A stretch of DNA of 64,000 nucleotides. Source: CAG-411 sp050875145 (GTDB taxonomy: Bacteria; Bacillota; Clostridia; Lachnospirales; Lachnospiraceae). The stretch spans positions 32,754 through 96,753 of the forward strand of contig JBNMLH010000015.1 of NCBI GenBank assembly GCA_050875145.1, in the 5' to 3' direction. Of this stretch, positions 1 to 9,222 are shown piece by piece (within the stretch, counting starts at the first letter, position 1; each line of letters opens with the position of its first letter). The position numbers were made by a program, and so were the translations under genes. The notes under the pieces were generated by a model that worked only from the letters and a program-made list of their open reading frames with translations, was not told the origin of the DNA and searched no databases.

Positions 1-664
1 CATTTATGATAAAATGCATAAAGATAGAACTCAATATAGAACCAGTAGCTTCATTTAAACACACAAACAAAAGACCAATTACAACAGCATACGACATTTG
101 ATTGATATTCATATGAAATAATCCAAATAAGATTGCTGTCATAAACAATGCTTTGAAGAAGCCAGCTCTTTTATAGGAATGATACATAACTCCACGAAAA
201 ATTATTTCTTCCACCATACAAGGAATCAATGCAACCGCTATGACACAAACAGCAATCGGATATTTTCCCAAAATGTCCTGCATCGTTACATCAATTACAT
301 TTTCAGAAACTTTGAGAGATAAATAATTACACAAACTAATAATTGGATAAGATGCATAAGAAAAAACTACAATTAAAATCCATGTAATCAGATGCATCCT
401 TTTTAAGCCCAAAAATTCTGTTACATTTATCTTGTTTTTTACGAAAAATACAATTGCCGGTACCACCAATGCAATCTGCCCTGCCAACAACAAAAATAAA
501 GTGTCTTTGAGAAATGGTATCTTTTTTCCTAGAAGCTGAGCAAGTAATTCTAATACAAATGATATTCCCATATAGCACAACAGTGTAACAAGTAAAAATC
601 TATTTGCTTCTGTTGCTCCCATATATTTTTTGTCTATTGATGTTTCTTTTATATTTTCCTGCAA
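1..664 (-). CDS. CPBP (CAAX-type) intramembrane metalloprotease, 3' end cut by window edge
   Basis: The gene runs off the left edge; 221 codons are visible. It starts at a TTG (664), 9 nt behind an AGGAG that overlaps the stop codon of ridA, so the two are probably co-transcribed. The protein is hydrophobic with several membrane segments. It carries the family signature in order: EEIIFR at residues 152-157, a second motif FGLFHMN about 25 residues later, and FMHFIIN at the visible end. The paired Glu, Arg and His residues are those that form the metal site in CPBP/Rce1-type proteases. Members process prenylated proteins or bacteriocins, or give bacteriocin self-immunity; the substrate here cannot be told. 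The family call is firm and the role is open. Confidence 0.85.
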   Translation of the reverse strand, partial: MQENIKETSIDKKYMGATEANRFLLVTLLCYMGISFVLELLAQLLGKKIPFLKDTLFLLLAGQIALVVPAIVFFVKNKINVTEFLGLKRMHLITWILIVVFSYASYPIISLCNYLSLKVSENVIDVTMQDILGKYPIAVCVIAVALIPCMVEEIIFRGVMYHSYKRAGFFKALFMTAILFGLFHMNINQMSYAVVIGLLFVCLNEATGSILSSIFMHFIIN

Positions 665-676
665 GCTTTCACTCTC

Positions 677-1057
677 CTAGCCTTTTATTCCAATTGCTTC
701 AATTTCAATCAAAACATCCTTAGGAAGTCTTGCCACTTCTACGCAAGAACGTGCTGGGAACTGTGATGTAAAGTATTTTGCATATACTTCATTTACTTTT
801 GCAAAATCATCCATATTCTTAATAAATACAGTTGTTTTTACTACATTTTCCATAGATACACCAGATTCTTCCAATAATGCTTTTAAATTTCCGATTGCCT
901 GATCTGCCTGTTCTTCAATTCCACCTGTTACTAATTCTCCTGTTGCAGGAATGATTGGAATCACACCCGAAGTAAATACCATTCCATTTACCTCGATTGC
1001 CTGTGAATATGGTCCAATTGCCTGTGGTGCTTTATCTGTTGCGATAATGTTCTTCAT
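677..1057 (-). CDS. ridA: RidA family 2-iminobutanoate/2-iminopropanoate deaminase
   Basis: A 126-residue protein of full family length. RidA hydrolyses reactive enamine/imine intermediates released by PLP enzymes such as threonine dehydratase, protecting other PLP enzymes in the cytosol. The family hallmark near the C-terminus is present (PARSCVEVARLPKD, about 102-115, with the substrate-binding Arg and the conserved Cys). The N-terminal APQAIGPYSQA segment is also typical. It lies 115 nt downstream of gatB on the same strand with no clear terminator between, and a CPBP protease follows at once. A short TACCC-AAAT-GGGTA palindrome sits upstream at 1108-1121. Confidence 0.93.
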   Translation of the reverse strand: MKNIIATDKAPQAIGPYSQAIEVNGMVFTSGVIPIIPATGELVTGGIEEQADQAIGNLKALLEESGVSMENVVKTTVFIKNMDDFAKVNEVYAKYFTSQFPARSCVEVARLPKDVLIEIEAIGIKG

Positions 1058-1172
1058 AATAATATACTTCCTTTCTTTTCTTTATAAATATAGTTAAAAT
1101 ATTAAAATACCCAAATGGGTACACACATACAACCCATTAATTTTGTTTGGTGTTATATGAGAAAGACTAGCT

Positions 1173-2609
1173 TTATTTTTCTAAAATTTCTGTTAAAATC
1201 TGATTTACCATACCAGGATCTGCTTTTCCCTTCATCTCCTTCATGGTCTGTCCAACTAAGAAACCAATAGCTTTCTTTTTACCATTGCGATAATCTTCTA
1301 CAGATTGTGGATTTGCCTCTACGATTTTCTCAATCGTACTACGCAATGCTCCTTCGTCATTGACTGTTTTCAGTCCATGTTCTTCTACATATTTTTCTGG
1401 ATCAATATCTTCCGCAAAGACATGTTCAAATACTTCTTTCGCAACGGTACTATTAATGGCTTTTGCATCTGTAAGTGCTACTAATTTAGCCAAATTTTCC
1501 GGTGAAAACTTAATATCTTCTGGTTCCATATCATGTTCTTTTAAAAGACGCATCGTTTCAACCATAAGCCAGTTGGAAACTTTTTTGGCGGAATGACAAA
1601 TGTCAACTGTCTTTTCAAAAATATCTGCCATATGCTTCGAACTGGTTATTACGGAAATATCATATTCCGGAATCTCATATTCTTTTGCATAACGAGCCAT
1701 CTTTTCATCACGAAGTTCTGGTTGACGACTCTTTATCTCTTCTAACCATTCGTCGCTAATGATAATTGGTACAAGGTCTGGGTCTGGGAAATAACGATAA
1801 TCCTGCGCATCCTCTTTGGAACGCATCGCATAAGAATACTCTTTCGTATCATCCCATCTTCTTGTTTCCTGAATGACTTCCTCTCCAGATTCAAGTAAAT
1901 CAATCTGACGTTCTCTTTCTGCCTCAATCGCTCTGGCAATCGCCTTGAAAGAATTTAAGTTCTTCATCTCTGTTCTTGTACCAAACTCTGTTGCTCCAAC
2001 TTCTCGTACAGACAAGTTTACGTCTGCACGCATAGAGCCCTCATTTAATTTACAATCCGAAGCTCCTAAATACTGAATGATCAAACGAAGTTTTTCCAAA
2101 TATGCAATTACTTCATCTGCCGAACGCATATCTGGTTCTGATACAATTTCTATCAATGGAACACCGGAACGGTTGAAATCAACTAATGAGCAATCTCCCC
2201 ACTCATCATGTACAAGCTTTCCTGCATCTTCTTCCATATGAATCTCATGAATCCCAATTGCCTTTTTCCCTTGCTCTGTCTCAATCTCTACTTTACCATC
2301 CCGACAAATTGGCAAGTACAACTGTGAAATCTGGTAATTTTGCGGATTATCTGGATAGAAATAATTTTTACGGTCAAATTTTCCATTTTTTGTTATAGTA
2401 CAGTTTGTTGCAAGACCTACTGCAATTGCATATTCTACTACCTGTTTATTCAACACTGGAAGAGAACCTGGCATACCTGTACATACTGGACAGGTGTGTG
2501 TATTAGGTGCTCCACCAAAAGCTGTGCTGCACGAACAGAATATCTTTGTCTTTGTCGCCAGCTCCACATGGACCTCAAGTCCAATGACTGTTTCGTATTC
2601 CTTACTCAT
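1173..2609 (-). CDS. gatB: Aspartyl/glutamyl-tRNA(Asn/Gln) amidotransferase subunit B
   Basis: GatB binds the misacylated Glu-tRNA(Gln) or Asp-tRNA(Asn), phosphorylates its side chain and couples it to ammonia delivered by GatA. The 478-residue protein has the catalytic cradle with zinc-site cysteines (FCSCSTAFGG and THTCPVCTG near the N-terminus), the KNYFYPDNPQNYQISQ signature, and a C-terminal helical/YqeY-like tRNA-binding tail. An ATG four codons further upstream contains the GGAGGT Shine-Dalgarno sequence itself, so the ATG at 2609, 5 nt after GGAGGT, is chosen as the start. It is the last gene of gatC / zinc-ribbon / gatA / gatB, 40 nt after gatA. Confidence 0.97.
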   Translation of the reverse strand: MSKEYETVIGLEVHVELATKTKIFCSCSTAFGGAPNTHTCPVCTGMPGSLPVLNKQVVEYAIAVGLATNCTITKNGKFDRKNYFYPDNPQNYQISQLYLPICRDGKVEIETEQGKKAIGIHEIHMEEDAGKLVHDEWGDCSLVDFNRSGVPLIEIVSEPDMRSADEVIAYLEKLRLIIQYLGASDCKLNEGSMRADVNLSVREVGATEFGTRTEMKNLNSFKAIARAIEAERERQIDLLESGEEVIQETRRWDDTKEYSYAMRSKEDAQDYRYFPDPDLVPIIISDEWLEEIKSRQPELRDEKMARYAKEYEIPEYDISVITSSKHMADIFEKTVDICHSAKKVSNWLMVETMRLLKEHDMEPEDIKFSPENLAKLVALTDAKAINSTVAKEVFEHVFAEDIDPEKYVEEHGLKTVNDEGALRSTIEKIVEANPQSVEDYRNGKKKAIGFLVGQTMKEMKGKADPGMVNQILTEILEK

Positions 2610-2649
2610 GTCAACCTCCATCTATTTTTACTGATCTAACTCTTCTTAA

Positions 2650-4107
2650 TTATTTATCAAAAGGACTTTGATAACTTCTTGTCTGTTCAAACGCATACGC
2701 TGCACGTAAAATTTTCTTTTCCTGGAAGCAGTCTCCAATCAATTGCACACCAATTGGTAAGCCTTTGTTGTCTACGCCACATGGAACAGATATTCCAGGT
2801 AACCCAGCCAAATTCACTGAAATCGTATAAATATCACCCAAATACATCTTAATTGGATCACTCAGACTAGAACCAATCTTTGGTGCTGTTGTAGGTGCTG
2901 CTGGTCCTAAAATCATATCGTATTTTGAAAATGCTTTATCAAATTCCTGTTTTATCAATGCTTTTGTACGAAGGGCTTTCAAATAGTAGGCATCGTAATA
3001 ACCAGAACTTAATACAAAGGAACCTAACATAATTCTACGTTTTACTTCCGCACCAAATCCCTCGGAACGTGTCTTTTTATACATACTGTGCAATCCATTA
3101 TATTCTTCTGCACGATATCCATATTTCACACCATCAAAACGAGCAAGATTTGAGCTTGCTTCTGCATCTGCAATTACATAGTAAGCAGGAATTGCATAAT
3201 CAATTAATCCTAAATCAAACTCTTCTAAAATAGCGCCTTTTTTCTCTAGTTCCTTTGCAGCAGCCATAACTGCATCTGAAACCTCTTTGTCAAGTCCTTC
3301 TCCAAAATATCCTTTTGGAATACCGATCTTCATTCCTTTTACATCATCTACTAATGCAGATGTAAAATCGTAAGAGTCTCTCTTATAGGAAGTGCTATCC
3401 TTTTTATCATAAGAAGCAATTGTCTCTAATATGGTAGCACAGTCTGTTACATCTTTTGCCACTGGTCCAATCTGGTCTAAAGAAGAACCATAAGCAATTA
3501 AACCATATCGTGATACCGTACCATAGGTTGGCTTAATACCTGTCACACCACAAAATGAACTTGGCTGACGGATAGAACCACCAGTATCTGAACCCAATGC
3601 AAAGAAACATTCATTTGCAGAAACAGCAGTACAGGAACCACCAGAAGATCCGCCTGGTACATGTTCTGTATTCCATGGGTTTCTCGTCACACCATAAGCA
3701 GAGGTCTCTGTGGTACTTCCCATTGCAAATTCATCCATATTTGTCTTTCCTACAACAATTGCTCCTGCTTTTTCTAAGTTTAATACAGCTTCTGCAGTAT
3801 AGGTTGGATAAAAGTTTTCCAAAATCTTAGAACTACAAGTAGTCAGGATACCCTCTGTACACATATTATCTTTAATCGCTACCGGTACACCAGCAAGAGG
3901 ACCGTTAAGTTCTCCCTCTTCTATCTGTTTTTGTACCTTTTTGGCACGTTCTATGGCACCTTCTTTATTTACAGTAACATAACTATGAATGGAATCATCC
4001 ATTTTATCAATCTGTGATAATACTGCCTGTACGGCTTCCACCGCATTTGTCTCTTTCGCCTGTATCTTTTTTCCAAGCTCTACAGCAGTTAAGTTTAACA
4101 AATCCAC
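2650..4107 (-). CDS. gatA: Glutamyl-tRNA(Gln) amidotransferase subunit A
   Basis: The glutaminase subunit of GatCAB: it releases ammonia from glutamine for transamidation on GatB. At 485 residues it is full length. The amidase-signature triad is visible: Lys79 in VPVAIKDN, Ser154 in the GGSSGGS motif (152-158), and the nucleophile Ser178 in SDTGGS. These are the residue numbers known for Staphylococcus GatA. It lies between a zinc-ribbon gene (16 nt upstream) and gatB (40 nt downstream). The start is preceded by AGGAGGTAAAG. Confidence 0.98.
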   Translation of the reverse strand: MDLLNLTAVELGKKIQAKETNAVEAVQAVLSQIDKMDDSIHSYVTVNKEGAIERAKKVQKQIEEGELNGPLAGVPVAIKDNMCTEGILTTCSSKILENFYPTYTAEAVLNLEKAGAIVVGKTNMDEFAMGSTTETSAYGVTRNPWNTEHVPGGSSGGSCTAVSANECFFALGSDTGGSIRQPSSFCGVTGIKPTYGTVSRYGLIAYGSSLDQIGPVAKDVTDCATILETIASYDKKDSTSYKRDSYDFTSALVDDVKGMKIGIPKGYFGEGLDKEVSDAVMAAAKELEKKGAILEEFDLGLIDYAIPAYYVIADAEASSNLARFDGVKYGYRAEEYNGLHSMYKKTRSEGFGAEVKRRIMLGSFVLSSGYYDAYYLKALRTKALIKQEFDKAFSKYDMILGPAAPTTAPKIGSSLSDPIKMYLGDIYTISVNLAGLPGISVPCGVDNKGLPIGVQLIGDCFQEKKILRAAYAFEQTRSYQSPFDK

Positions 4108-4122
4108 ACTCTTTACCTCCTG

Positions 4123-4590
4123 TTATTTTTTTCTTTCTAGCCATGCTTTCACAAACATCTCATCTTTTGGTTTTTCCTTTGATTTATGTTTCGGTTTTTC
4201 CCCCACATTTTCATTAAAAAATGCTTTTTTCACATCTCCTGCTAATATCTTCATGCATTCTGGACAATATCTGCCATAACGGATATCACATCCACACCTC
4301 TCACATTTAATATAAATATCTGCTCCATCTGGTATTTCCAATCTGCCCGTCTTTAAAAGCATATCAATTGTCTCTAAAGGGACCCCTGTTTTTTCAGCCA
4401 AAATAACTGCTGGTTGCCGCCCATTCTCTTCAATATAATTCTTTACTTTTCCAAAATCATCATATTCCAGATTCTTACATAGTGTACACTCATAAGCTCC
4501 ACTACAGGCAGGTTTTAATTCTCCTCCACATTTGCTGCAAAACCATGGTCTACGCAATTTTAATTGTTCTTGCTGTTCCATCAGCCTCAC
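4123..4590 (-). CDS. Zinc-ribbon protein, YvyF/TIGR03826-like (flagellar-operon-associated family)
   Basis: A 155-residue protein with two predicted zinc ribbons. The N-terminal one uses CSKCGG and CTLCKN (about 19-22 and 37-40), the second CERCGC and CPECMK (about 96-99 and 110-113). A helical segment between them resembles a small winged or MerR-like fold. The layout matches the YvyF family, often found near flagellar genes in Firmicutes; no biochemical role is established. The start is a GTG (4590), 7 nt after AGGGG; the ATG three codons in has a poorer site. It sits 14 nt after gatC and 16 nt before gatA, so it is translated within the amidotransferase operon. Confidence 0.75.
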   Translation of the reverse strand: MRLMEQQEQLKLRRPWFCSKCGGELKPACSGAYECTLCKNLEYDDFGKVKNYIEENGRQPAVILAEKTGVPLETIDMLLKTGRLEIPDGADIYIKCERCGCDIRYGRYCPECMKILAGDVKKAFFNENVGEKPKHKSKEKPKDEMFVKAWLERKK

Positions 4591-4604
4591 CAGCCTTCCC
4601 CTTA

Positions 4605-4898
4605 CTATTCCACTGTTTTAGGAACGACAAAACTGCCGTCTTTTTCCTCTGGAGCATTTTTCAGAATTGCATCTCTATCGTCCCCATTTTCCACAATGTC
4701 CTCACGAAATACGTTATGCACTGGAAACACATGTGACATAGGTTCCACTGCTGTTGTATCTAATTCATTCAACTGATCAATATAATCTAACATACTGCCC
4801 ATATCCTTCTTTGCCTGTTCTTTTTCTTCCTCAGACAGCTCAAGCTTAGCAAGGATACCAACATATTCTATCGTTTCGTCTGAAATTATATTTGCCAT
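4605..4898 (-). CDS. gatC: Glutamyl-tRNA(Gln) amidotransferase subunit C
   Basis: The small subunit that wraps around GatA and stabilises the GatAB complex. The 97-residue protein starts MANIISDETIEYVG and has the typical LAKLELSEEE helix and the C-terminal stretch with MSHVFPVHNVFRED. The start is placed at the ATG of 4898, 7 nt behind AGGAG; an upstream in-frame ATG eleven codons earlier has no ribosome site. It is the first gene of the gat operon, behind a TTGCTT-17-TAGAAT promoter at 4975-5003. Confidence 0.93.
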   Translation of the reverse strand: MANIISDETIEYVGILAKLELSEEEKEQAKKDMGSMLDYIDQLNELDTTAVEPMSHVFPVHNVFREDIVENGDDRDAILKNAPEEKDGSFVVPKTVE

Positions 4899-4974
4899 CA
4901 CACTTCTCCTTTCGCAATTCACTTCTATCAATATGCCTAGAAACCTCTCCTATATTGCATATTTTCTCTACTCT

Positions 4975-5003
4975 ATTCTAATGGGATTCGCTAAAGAAAG
5001 CAA
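4975..5003 (-). promoter_or_regulatory. Candidate gatC operon promoter
   Basis: Reading on the minus strand, TTGCTT (4998-5003) and TAGAAT (4975-4980) are separated by 17 nt. The start site would fall about 70 nt before gatC. It lies directly behind the terminator of the upstream gene. Confidence 0.55.
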
Positions 5004-5012
5004 GGTTTTCGT

Positions 5013-5062
5013 AGAAAAAAAAGGTTACTACGTTAATGCCTCACATTAAAGTAGCAACCTTG
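5013..5062 (-). terminator. Rho-independent terminator of the tail-anchored protein gene
   Basis: On the minus strand a long stem beginning AAGGTTGCTACTTTAATG pairs with a near-perfect complement and is followed by eight T. It begins 5 nt after the stop codon of the 5067-5570 gene. Confidence 0.85.
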
Positions 5063-5066
5063 CCTT

Positions 5067-5570
5067 TTATTTATATATTCTATAAGCTGTCTGTGCACCA
5101 ATAACAACCAATACAAGAACAACAACAATTATGATAAGTCGAATCGTAGCACGACGCTGCTCTCGCTTGTCCATTCGTTCCATCTCTTCTTCGCACCATG
5201 CCCGAACTTCTTCTGTATCCTTATAACCTGGAATTCTATCTGCTTCTTTCAAAACCCACTGAAGGTCTTCTGCTTGAGACACTGCTTCTTTCTTTTTTAG
5301 CATACTCTGATAAATTTCTTCTTGCCCCGTCTTTTTCAATTGCCTTCTCTTTTGTGAATATTCTTTTACAAGTGCAAGAGAATCTTTATATTCTCCCAAG
5401 CTCTTTAGACGCTTAAGAATCACATTATAGATATACAACATCAACTCATACTGCATAATACACTGTGTACTTTTCATCAACTGTTGTACTTCCATATAGA
5501 TTTTTTCTTTTTCCTCGTCAGATAATTCATTCGCTACAACTTGTTCTGCTCCGTTTACTGTTTGGCTCAT
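5067..5570 (-). CDS. Tail-anchored membrane protein with YKDS/YKDT-type helical motifs, unknown function
   Basis: I do not recognise a named family. The 167-residue protein is acidic and helical for about 140 residues. It then has one hydrophobic segment (about 143-162) and a short basic tail, so it should be anchored by its C-terminus with the bulk in the cytosol. Two related motifs, GEYKDSLALVKEY (about 78-90) and PGYKDTEEVRAWCEE (about 115-129), resemble repeated helical YxDA units seen in many clostridial proteins next to zinc ribbons. A good AAGGAG precedes the start. It is a single-gene unit with its own terminator, between dapL and the gat operon. Confidence 0.6.
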   Translation of the reverse strand: MSQTVNGAEQVVANELSDEEKEKIYMEVQQLMKSTQCIMQYELMLYIYNVILKRLKSLGEYKDSLALVKEYSQKRRQLKKTGQEEIYQSMLKKKEAVSQAEDLQWVLKEADRIPGYKDTEEVRAWCEEEMERMDKREQRRATIRLIIIVVVLVLVVIGAQTAYRIYK

Positions 5571-5651
5571 ATTGACTCCTTACCTTATAATCCCACTCCT
5601 CACACTGCTACCAGCTTAATGAGTACGACTTTTTCTTCTAACTTGTTATGA

Positions 5652-6869
5652 CTATAATGCCTTAATGCGCTCAATTGCCTTTAATGTATTTTCCTTGCTA
5701 CCGAATGCAGTAAGACGGAAATAACCTTCTCCGCTTGGTCCAAATCCAGAACCTGGTGTTCCTACTACGTTTCCATTCTCTAATAAATAATCAAAGAATT
5801 CCCATGATGTCATCTTATCTGGTGTCTTTAACCAAATGTATGGTGCATTGACACCGCCATACACTGTAAAGCCTGCTGCTGCAAGACCTTCTTTGATTGT
5901 CTTTGCATTATTCATATAATATCCAACCTGATCTTTAAGCTGTGCCTTTCCTTCTTCCGAATAAACAGCTTCTCCAGCACGCTGAATAATATATGGTGCT
6001 CCATTGTACTTTGTTCCATGACGTCTTGCCCATAATGCATGTAATGCTGTTTCTCCACATTTTAATTCTTTTGGAATAACTGTAAATCCAAGACGAACAC
6101 CTGTAAAGCCTGCATTCTTAGAAAAACTTCTAAGTTCAATCGCACAAGTTCTTGCTCCTTCACACTCGTAGATGGAATGTGGTACATCGTCTTCTGAGAT
6201 ATATGCTTCATATGCCGCATCATAAATGATTACTGCACCATTCTTATTTGCATAATCTACCCATTCCTGAAGCTGTGTCTTTGTAATGGTAGAACCTGTT
6301 GGGTTATTTGGGAAGCAAAGATAAATAATGTCTGGTGTCTTTCCCTTTGGAAGTTCTGGTGCAAATCCATTGTCTGCTGTACATGGCATATAAATCACAT
6401 CACTCCACTGCTCTGTGGTTGGATTATAAGTTCCTGTTCTTCCTGCCATTACATTTGTATCTACATATACCGGATATACAGGGTCGCATACTGCAATTTT
6501 ACTATCCTGCGCAAAAATCTCCTGAATATTTCCCGAATCACATTTTGCTCCATCACTGACAAAAATTTCGTCAGCACTAATGTCACAACCTCTTGCTTTA
6601 TAATCATTTTCTGCAATAGCAGTTCTTAAAAATTCATATCCTAAATCTGGTGCGTATCCACGAAATGTCTCGGCTACTGCCATCTCATCTACAGCACCAT
6701 GTAATGCCTTTATAATAGCTGGAACCAATGGCTGTGTTACATCACCAATTCCCAAAGAAATTACCTCTTTATCTGGATTTGCTCCTTTATATGCTGCAAC
6801 CTTTTTTCCAATTGTTGAAAACAAATAACTGCCTGGTAATTTTAAATAATTCTCGTTAATCTGAAACAT
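5652..6869 (-). CDS. dapL: LL-diaminopimelate aminotransferase
   Basis: A class I/II PLP aminotransferase converting tetrahydrodipicolinate directly to LL-diaminopimelate for lysine and peptidoglycan synthesis. The 405-residue protein matches the family throughout: the YGYAPDLG-like substrate segment (FRGYAPDLGYEFLR, 69-82), FPNNPTG (186-192), and the PLP lysine K251 in SFSKNAGFTGVRLG. DapL replaces the succinylase or acetylase branches and is characteristic of many Clostridia. It follows its own promoter (6979-7007) and an AGGAGG site. Confidence 0.96.
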   Translation of the reverse strand: MFQINENYLKLPGSYLFSTIGKKVAAYKGANPDKEVISLGIGDVTQPLVPAIIKALHGAVDEMAVAETFRGYAPDLGYEFLRTAIAENDYKARGCDISADEIFVSDGAKCDSGNIQEIFAQDSKIAVCDPVYPVYVDTNVMAGRTGTYNPTTEQWSDVIYMPCTADNGFAPELPKGKTPDIIYLCFPNNPTGSTITKTQLQEWVDYANKNGAVIIYDAAYEAYISEDDVPHSIYECEGARTCAIELRSFSKNAGFTGVRLGFTVIPKELKCGETALHALWARRHGTKYNGAPYIIQRAGEAVYSEEGKAQLKDQVGYYMNNAKTIKEGLAAAGFTVYGGVNAPYIWLKTPDKMTSWEFFDYLLENGNVVGTPGSGFGPSGEGYFRLTAFGSKENTLKAIERIKAL

Positions 6870-6978
6870 TTTTTACCTCCTATTGTGACTTAGATTTATA
6901 AGTTCTTGTGCAAGAAGCAATATCATTTTTACAAATATATATACTTTGTTATTTTAATACTTCAAACCATTCAGAAAT

Positions 6979-7007
6979 AATATATCGCAGGACACTACTT
7001 TTGTCAA
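6979..7007 (-). promoter_or_regulatory. Candidate dapL promoter
   Basis: On the minus strand, a consensus TTGACA (7002-7007), 17 nt, then TATATT (6979-6984). The leader to dapL is about 100 nt and contains a TTCTTGCACAAGAA palindrome. I see no lysine riboswitch. Confidence 0.65.
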
Positions 7008-7138
7008 TCCTTACCACGTATTTATGCCATTTTATGGAAATGCAAATTCAAGAAAATAACATCACTTTGATAAGTACAACCGAACCATATAAACAGCAAC
7101 TAATAGTTCAGTTTTTGTGAGCCTTTCAGAACATTCGT

Positions 7139-7167
7139 TTGCATTTTTTTCCTACTTATGCTATGCT
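7139..7167 (+). promoter_or_regulatory. Candidate parE-parC promoter
   Basis: TTGCAT (7139-7144), a 17-nt spacer, then TATGCT (7162-7167). The leader is about 75 nt and ends in AGGAGG, 8 nt before the parE ATG. Confidence 0.6.
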
Positions 7168-7248
7168 AAAAAGACTAATGTAAACTAGAATGGATGTTTC
7201 GCGGTGAGAAACATTCCCAATAATAATAGATAGCAGGAGGTTGCAGCT

Positions 7249-9207
7249 ATGGGAAATTATGACGGAAGTCAGATTGTCATACTGGAAGGATTAGAAGCAG
7301 TTCGCAAACGTCCGGGTATGTATATAGGAAGCACAGGGAAACAGGGGCTTCATCATCTTATTTGGGAGATTTTGGACAATAGTATTGATGAACATCTTGC
7401 AGGCTTTTGTTCGCAAATTAATATCACCCTTCAAAAAGATGGCGGTGTATGTATTAAAGATAACGGGCGTGGTGTACCAGTGGATTTACACCCAACCAAG
7501 AAGATTCCAACTGTACGAGTCGTTTACACAATCCTCCATGCAGGTGGTAAATTTGATAATACGGTATATAAAGTTTCCGGAGGGCTTCACGGCGTTGGTT
7601 CTTCCGTAGTAAACGCTCTTTCTTCAAAAATGATCGTAGAAGTATGTCGAGATGGTAATGTTTATCGGGATGAATATGAAAATGGTGGACATCCTACTGT
7701 AAAACTGGTAAAGGGAATGCTTCCAGTTATTGGCACATGCCGAAAAAATGATACAGGCACCACTGTTACTTTTTATCCAGATTCGGATATTTTTGAAACT
7801 GTAGAATTTAAGAGTGATGTAGTTAAGAAAAAATTAAAAGAAATTGCATACCTAAATAAGAATCTACAGATTAATTTTAAAGATGAACATACCGGTGAAG
7901 AAATTACTTATCAGGAAGAATACGGCATTCAAAGTTTTGTCAAATATCTCACAAGAGAAGAAACCGTACTTTATGACGAACCAGTCTATATCGAAGGGAA
8001 AAGCGGCGATATCGAAGTCGAAGTTGCCTTTCAATATACTACGAACTATTCTGAACAAATCAATGCTTTTTGTAATCGAATCAATGTAGTAGATGGTGGT
8101 ACTTTGGTAACTGGTTTTAAAACTGCACTTACTCGCGTCCTTAATCTTTACGCTAGAGAGCTTGGTACTCTGAAAGAAAAAGATGAAAATTTTGACGGAA
8201 AGGATATTCGAAATGGTATCGTGGCAATTATTTCCATCAAACATCCCGATCCACAGTTTGAAGGTCAGACAAAAACAAAACTTGGAAATACAGACGCTAA
8301 AACTGCCGTTGATGATGTTTTTTCTACGGAAGTGGAACGTTTCTTTGATAAAAATATTGAAATATTACAGACAATTTTAGATAATTCCATGAAATCCTAC
8401 AATGCAAGAAAGGCAAGTGATAAGGCTCGAAATGCAGTTTTAAAACAACTTCATGATGTAGATACCAGAAGTAAGCTTGCTTCCTGTTCTTCCAAAAAAC
8501 CAGAAGAATGTGAAGTCTATATTGTGGAGGGAGATTCTGCGGGTGGTACTGTTAAAACTGCCAGAAATCGAAAAACACAGGCTGTACTTCCTCTTCGTGG
8601 TAAAATTTTAAATGTAGAAAAGGCAACATTGGAAAAAATCCTATTAAATAATGAAATTAAATCTATGATTGCTTCATTTGGATGTGGCATCGGAGATGAA
8701 TTTGATATTTCAAAACTTCGCTATGATAAGATTATCATTCTTACAGATGCGGACGTAGACGGTGCACATATCAGTACACTTTTATTAACTTTCTTCTACC
8801 GTTTTATGCCTGAACTGATTAAAGCTGGAAAAATTTATAGAGGATTGCCTCCATTATATAAGGTAGAATACGAAACTGCCCCACAAGACAACAAAGAGTC
8901 AAAGAAAAAATCCCGAAAAAAATCAAAGCAGTCCAAATATATATTTAATGACTACGAACTGGAAAAATTCAAGAAAATTCCCGGTAATAAATTATTAAAT
9001 GTACAAAGATACAAAGGACTTGGTGAAATGGATGCCGAACAACTCTGGGAAACTACATTAGACCCAGAACAACGGATTTTAGCGCAGGTTACAATCAGTG
9101 ACACCGTTGAAGCGGATGAGATTACTACAACTCTTATGAGCAGCAATGTTCCGCCAAGACGTTCTTTTATTATGGAAGAAGCGAAATATGCAAAACTTGA
9201 TATTTAG
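7249..9207 (+). CDS. parE: DNA topoisomerase IV (type IIA) subunit B
   Basis: The ATPase/TOPRIM subunit of a type IIA topoisomerase, 652 residues. The GHKL ATPase has E40 in WEILDNS, DNGRGVP (71-77) and the ATP lid GGLHGVG (111-117). The TOPRIM domain has E427 in EGDSAGG and the DADVDGAH motif (500-507), with QRYKGLGEMDAEQLW near the C-terminus. A lysine-rich insert (about 545-562) interrupts the TOPRIM region and is not a general family feature. I call it ParE rather than GyrB because its partner, 15 nt downstream, lacks a full GyrA tail. A second, true gyrase pair elsewhere would settle this. Confidence 0.85.
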   Translation: MGNYDGSQIVILEGLEAVRKRPGMYIGSTGKQGLHHLIWEILDNSIDEHLAGFCSQINITLQKDGGVCIKDNGRGVPVDLHPTKKIPTVRVVYTILHAGGKFDNTVYKVSGGLHGVGSSVVNALSSKMIVEVCRDGNVYRDEYENGGHPTVKLVKGMLPVIGTCRKNDTGTTVTFYPDSDIFETVEFKSDVVKKKLKEIAYLNKNLQINFKDEHTGEEITYQEEYGIQSFVKYLTREETVLYDEPVYIEGKSGDIEVEVAFQYTTNYSEQINAFCNRINVVDGGTLVTGFKTALTRVLNLYARELGTLKEKDENFDGKDIRNGIVAIISIKHPDPQFEGQTKTKLGNTDAKTAVDDVFSTEVERFFDKNIEILQTILDNSMKSYNARKASDKARNAVLKQLHDVDTRSKLASCSSKKPEECEVYIVEGDSAGGTVKTARNRKTQAVLPLRGKILNVEKATLEKILLNNEIKSMIASFGCGIGDEFDISKLRYDKIIILTDADVDGAHISTLLLTFFYRFMPELIKAGKIYRGLPPLYKVEYETAPQDNKESKKKSRKKSKQSKYIFNDYELEKFKKIPGNKLLNVQRYKGLGEMDAEQLWETTLDPEQRILAQVTISDTVEADEITTTLMSSNVPPRRSFIMEEAKYAKLDI

Positions 9208-9222
9208 TGAGGTTGAATAAGG

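Larger units (their letters stand above)
6870..7248. other. Divergent intergenic region between dapL and parE
   Basis: 379 nt without a supportable gene. It holds the dapL promoter on the minus strand, the parE promoter on the plus strand, and their leaders. Nothing else stands out. Confidence 0.7.

Noticed and set aside
336..578. 80-codon minus-strand frame
   Set aside because: It lies in a different frame of the CPBP protease gene, whose family motifs and start at 664 are clear.
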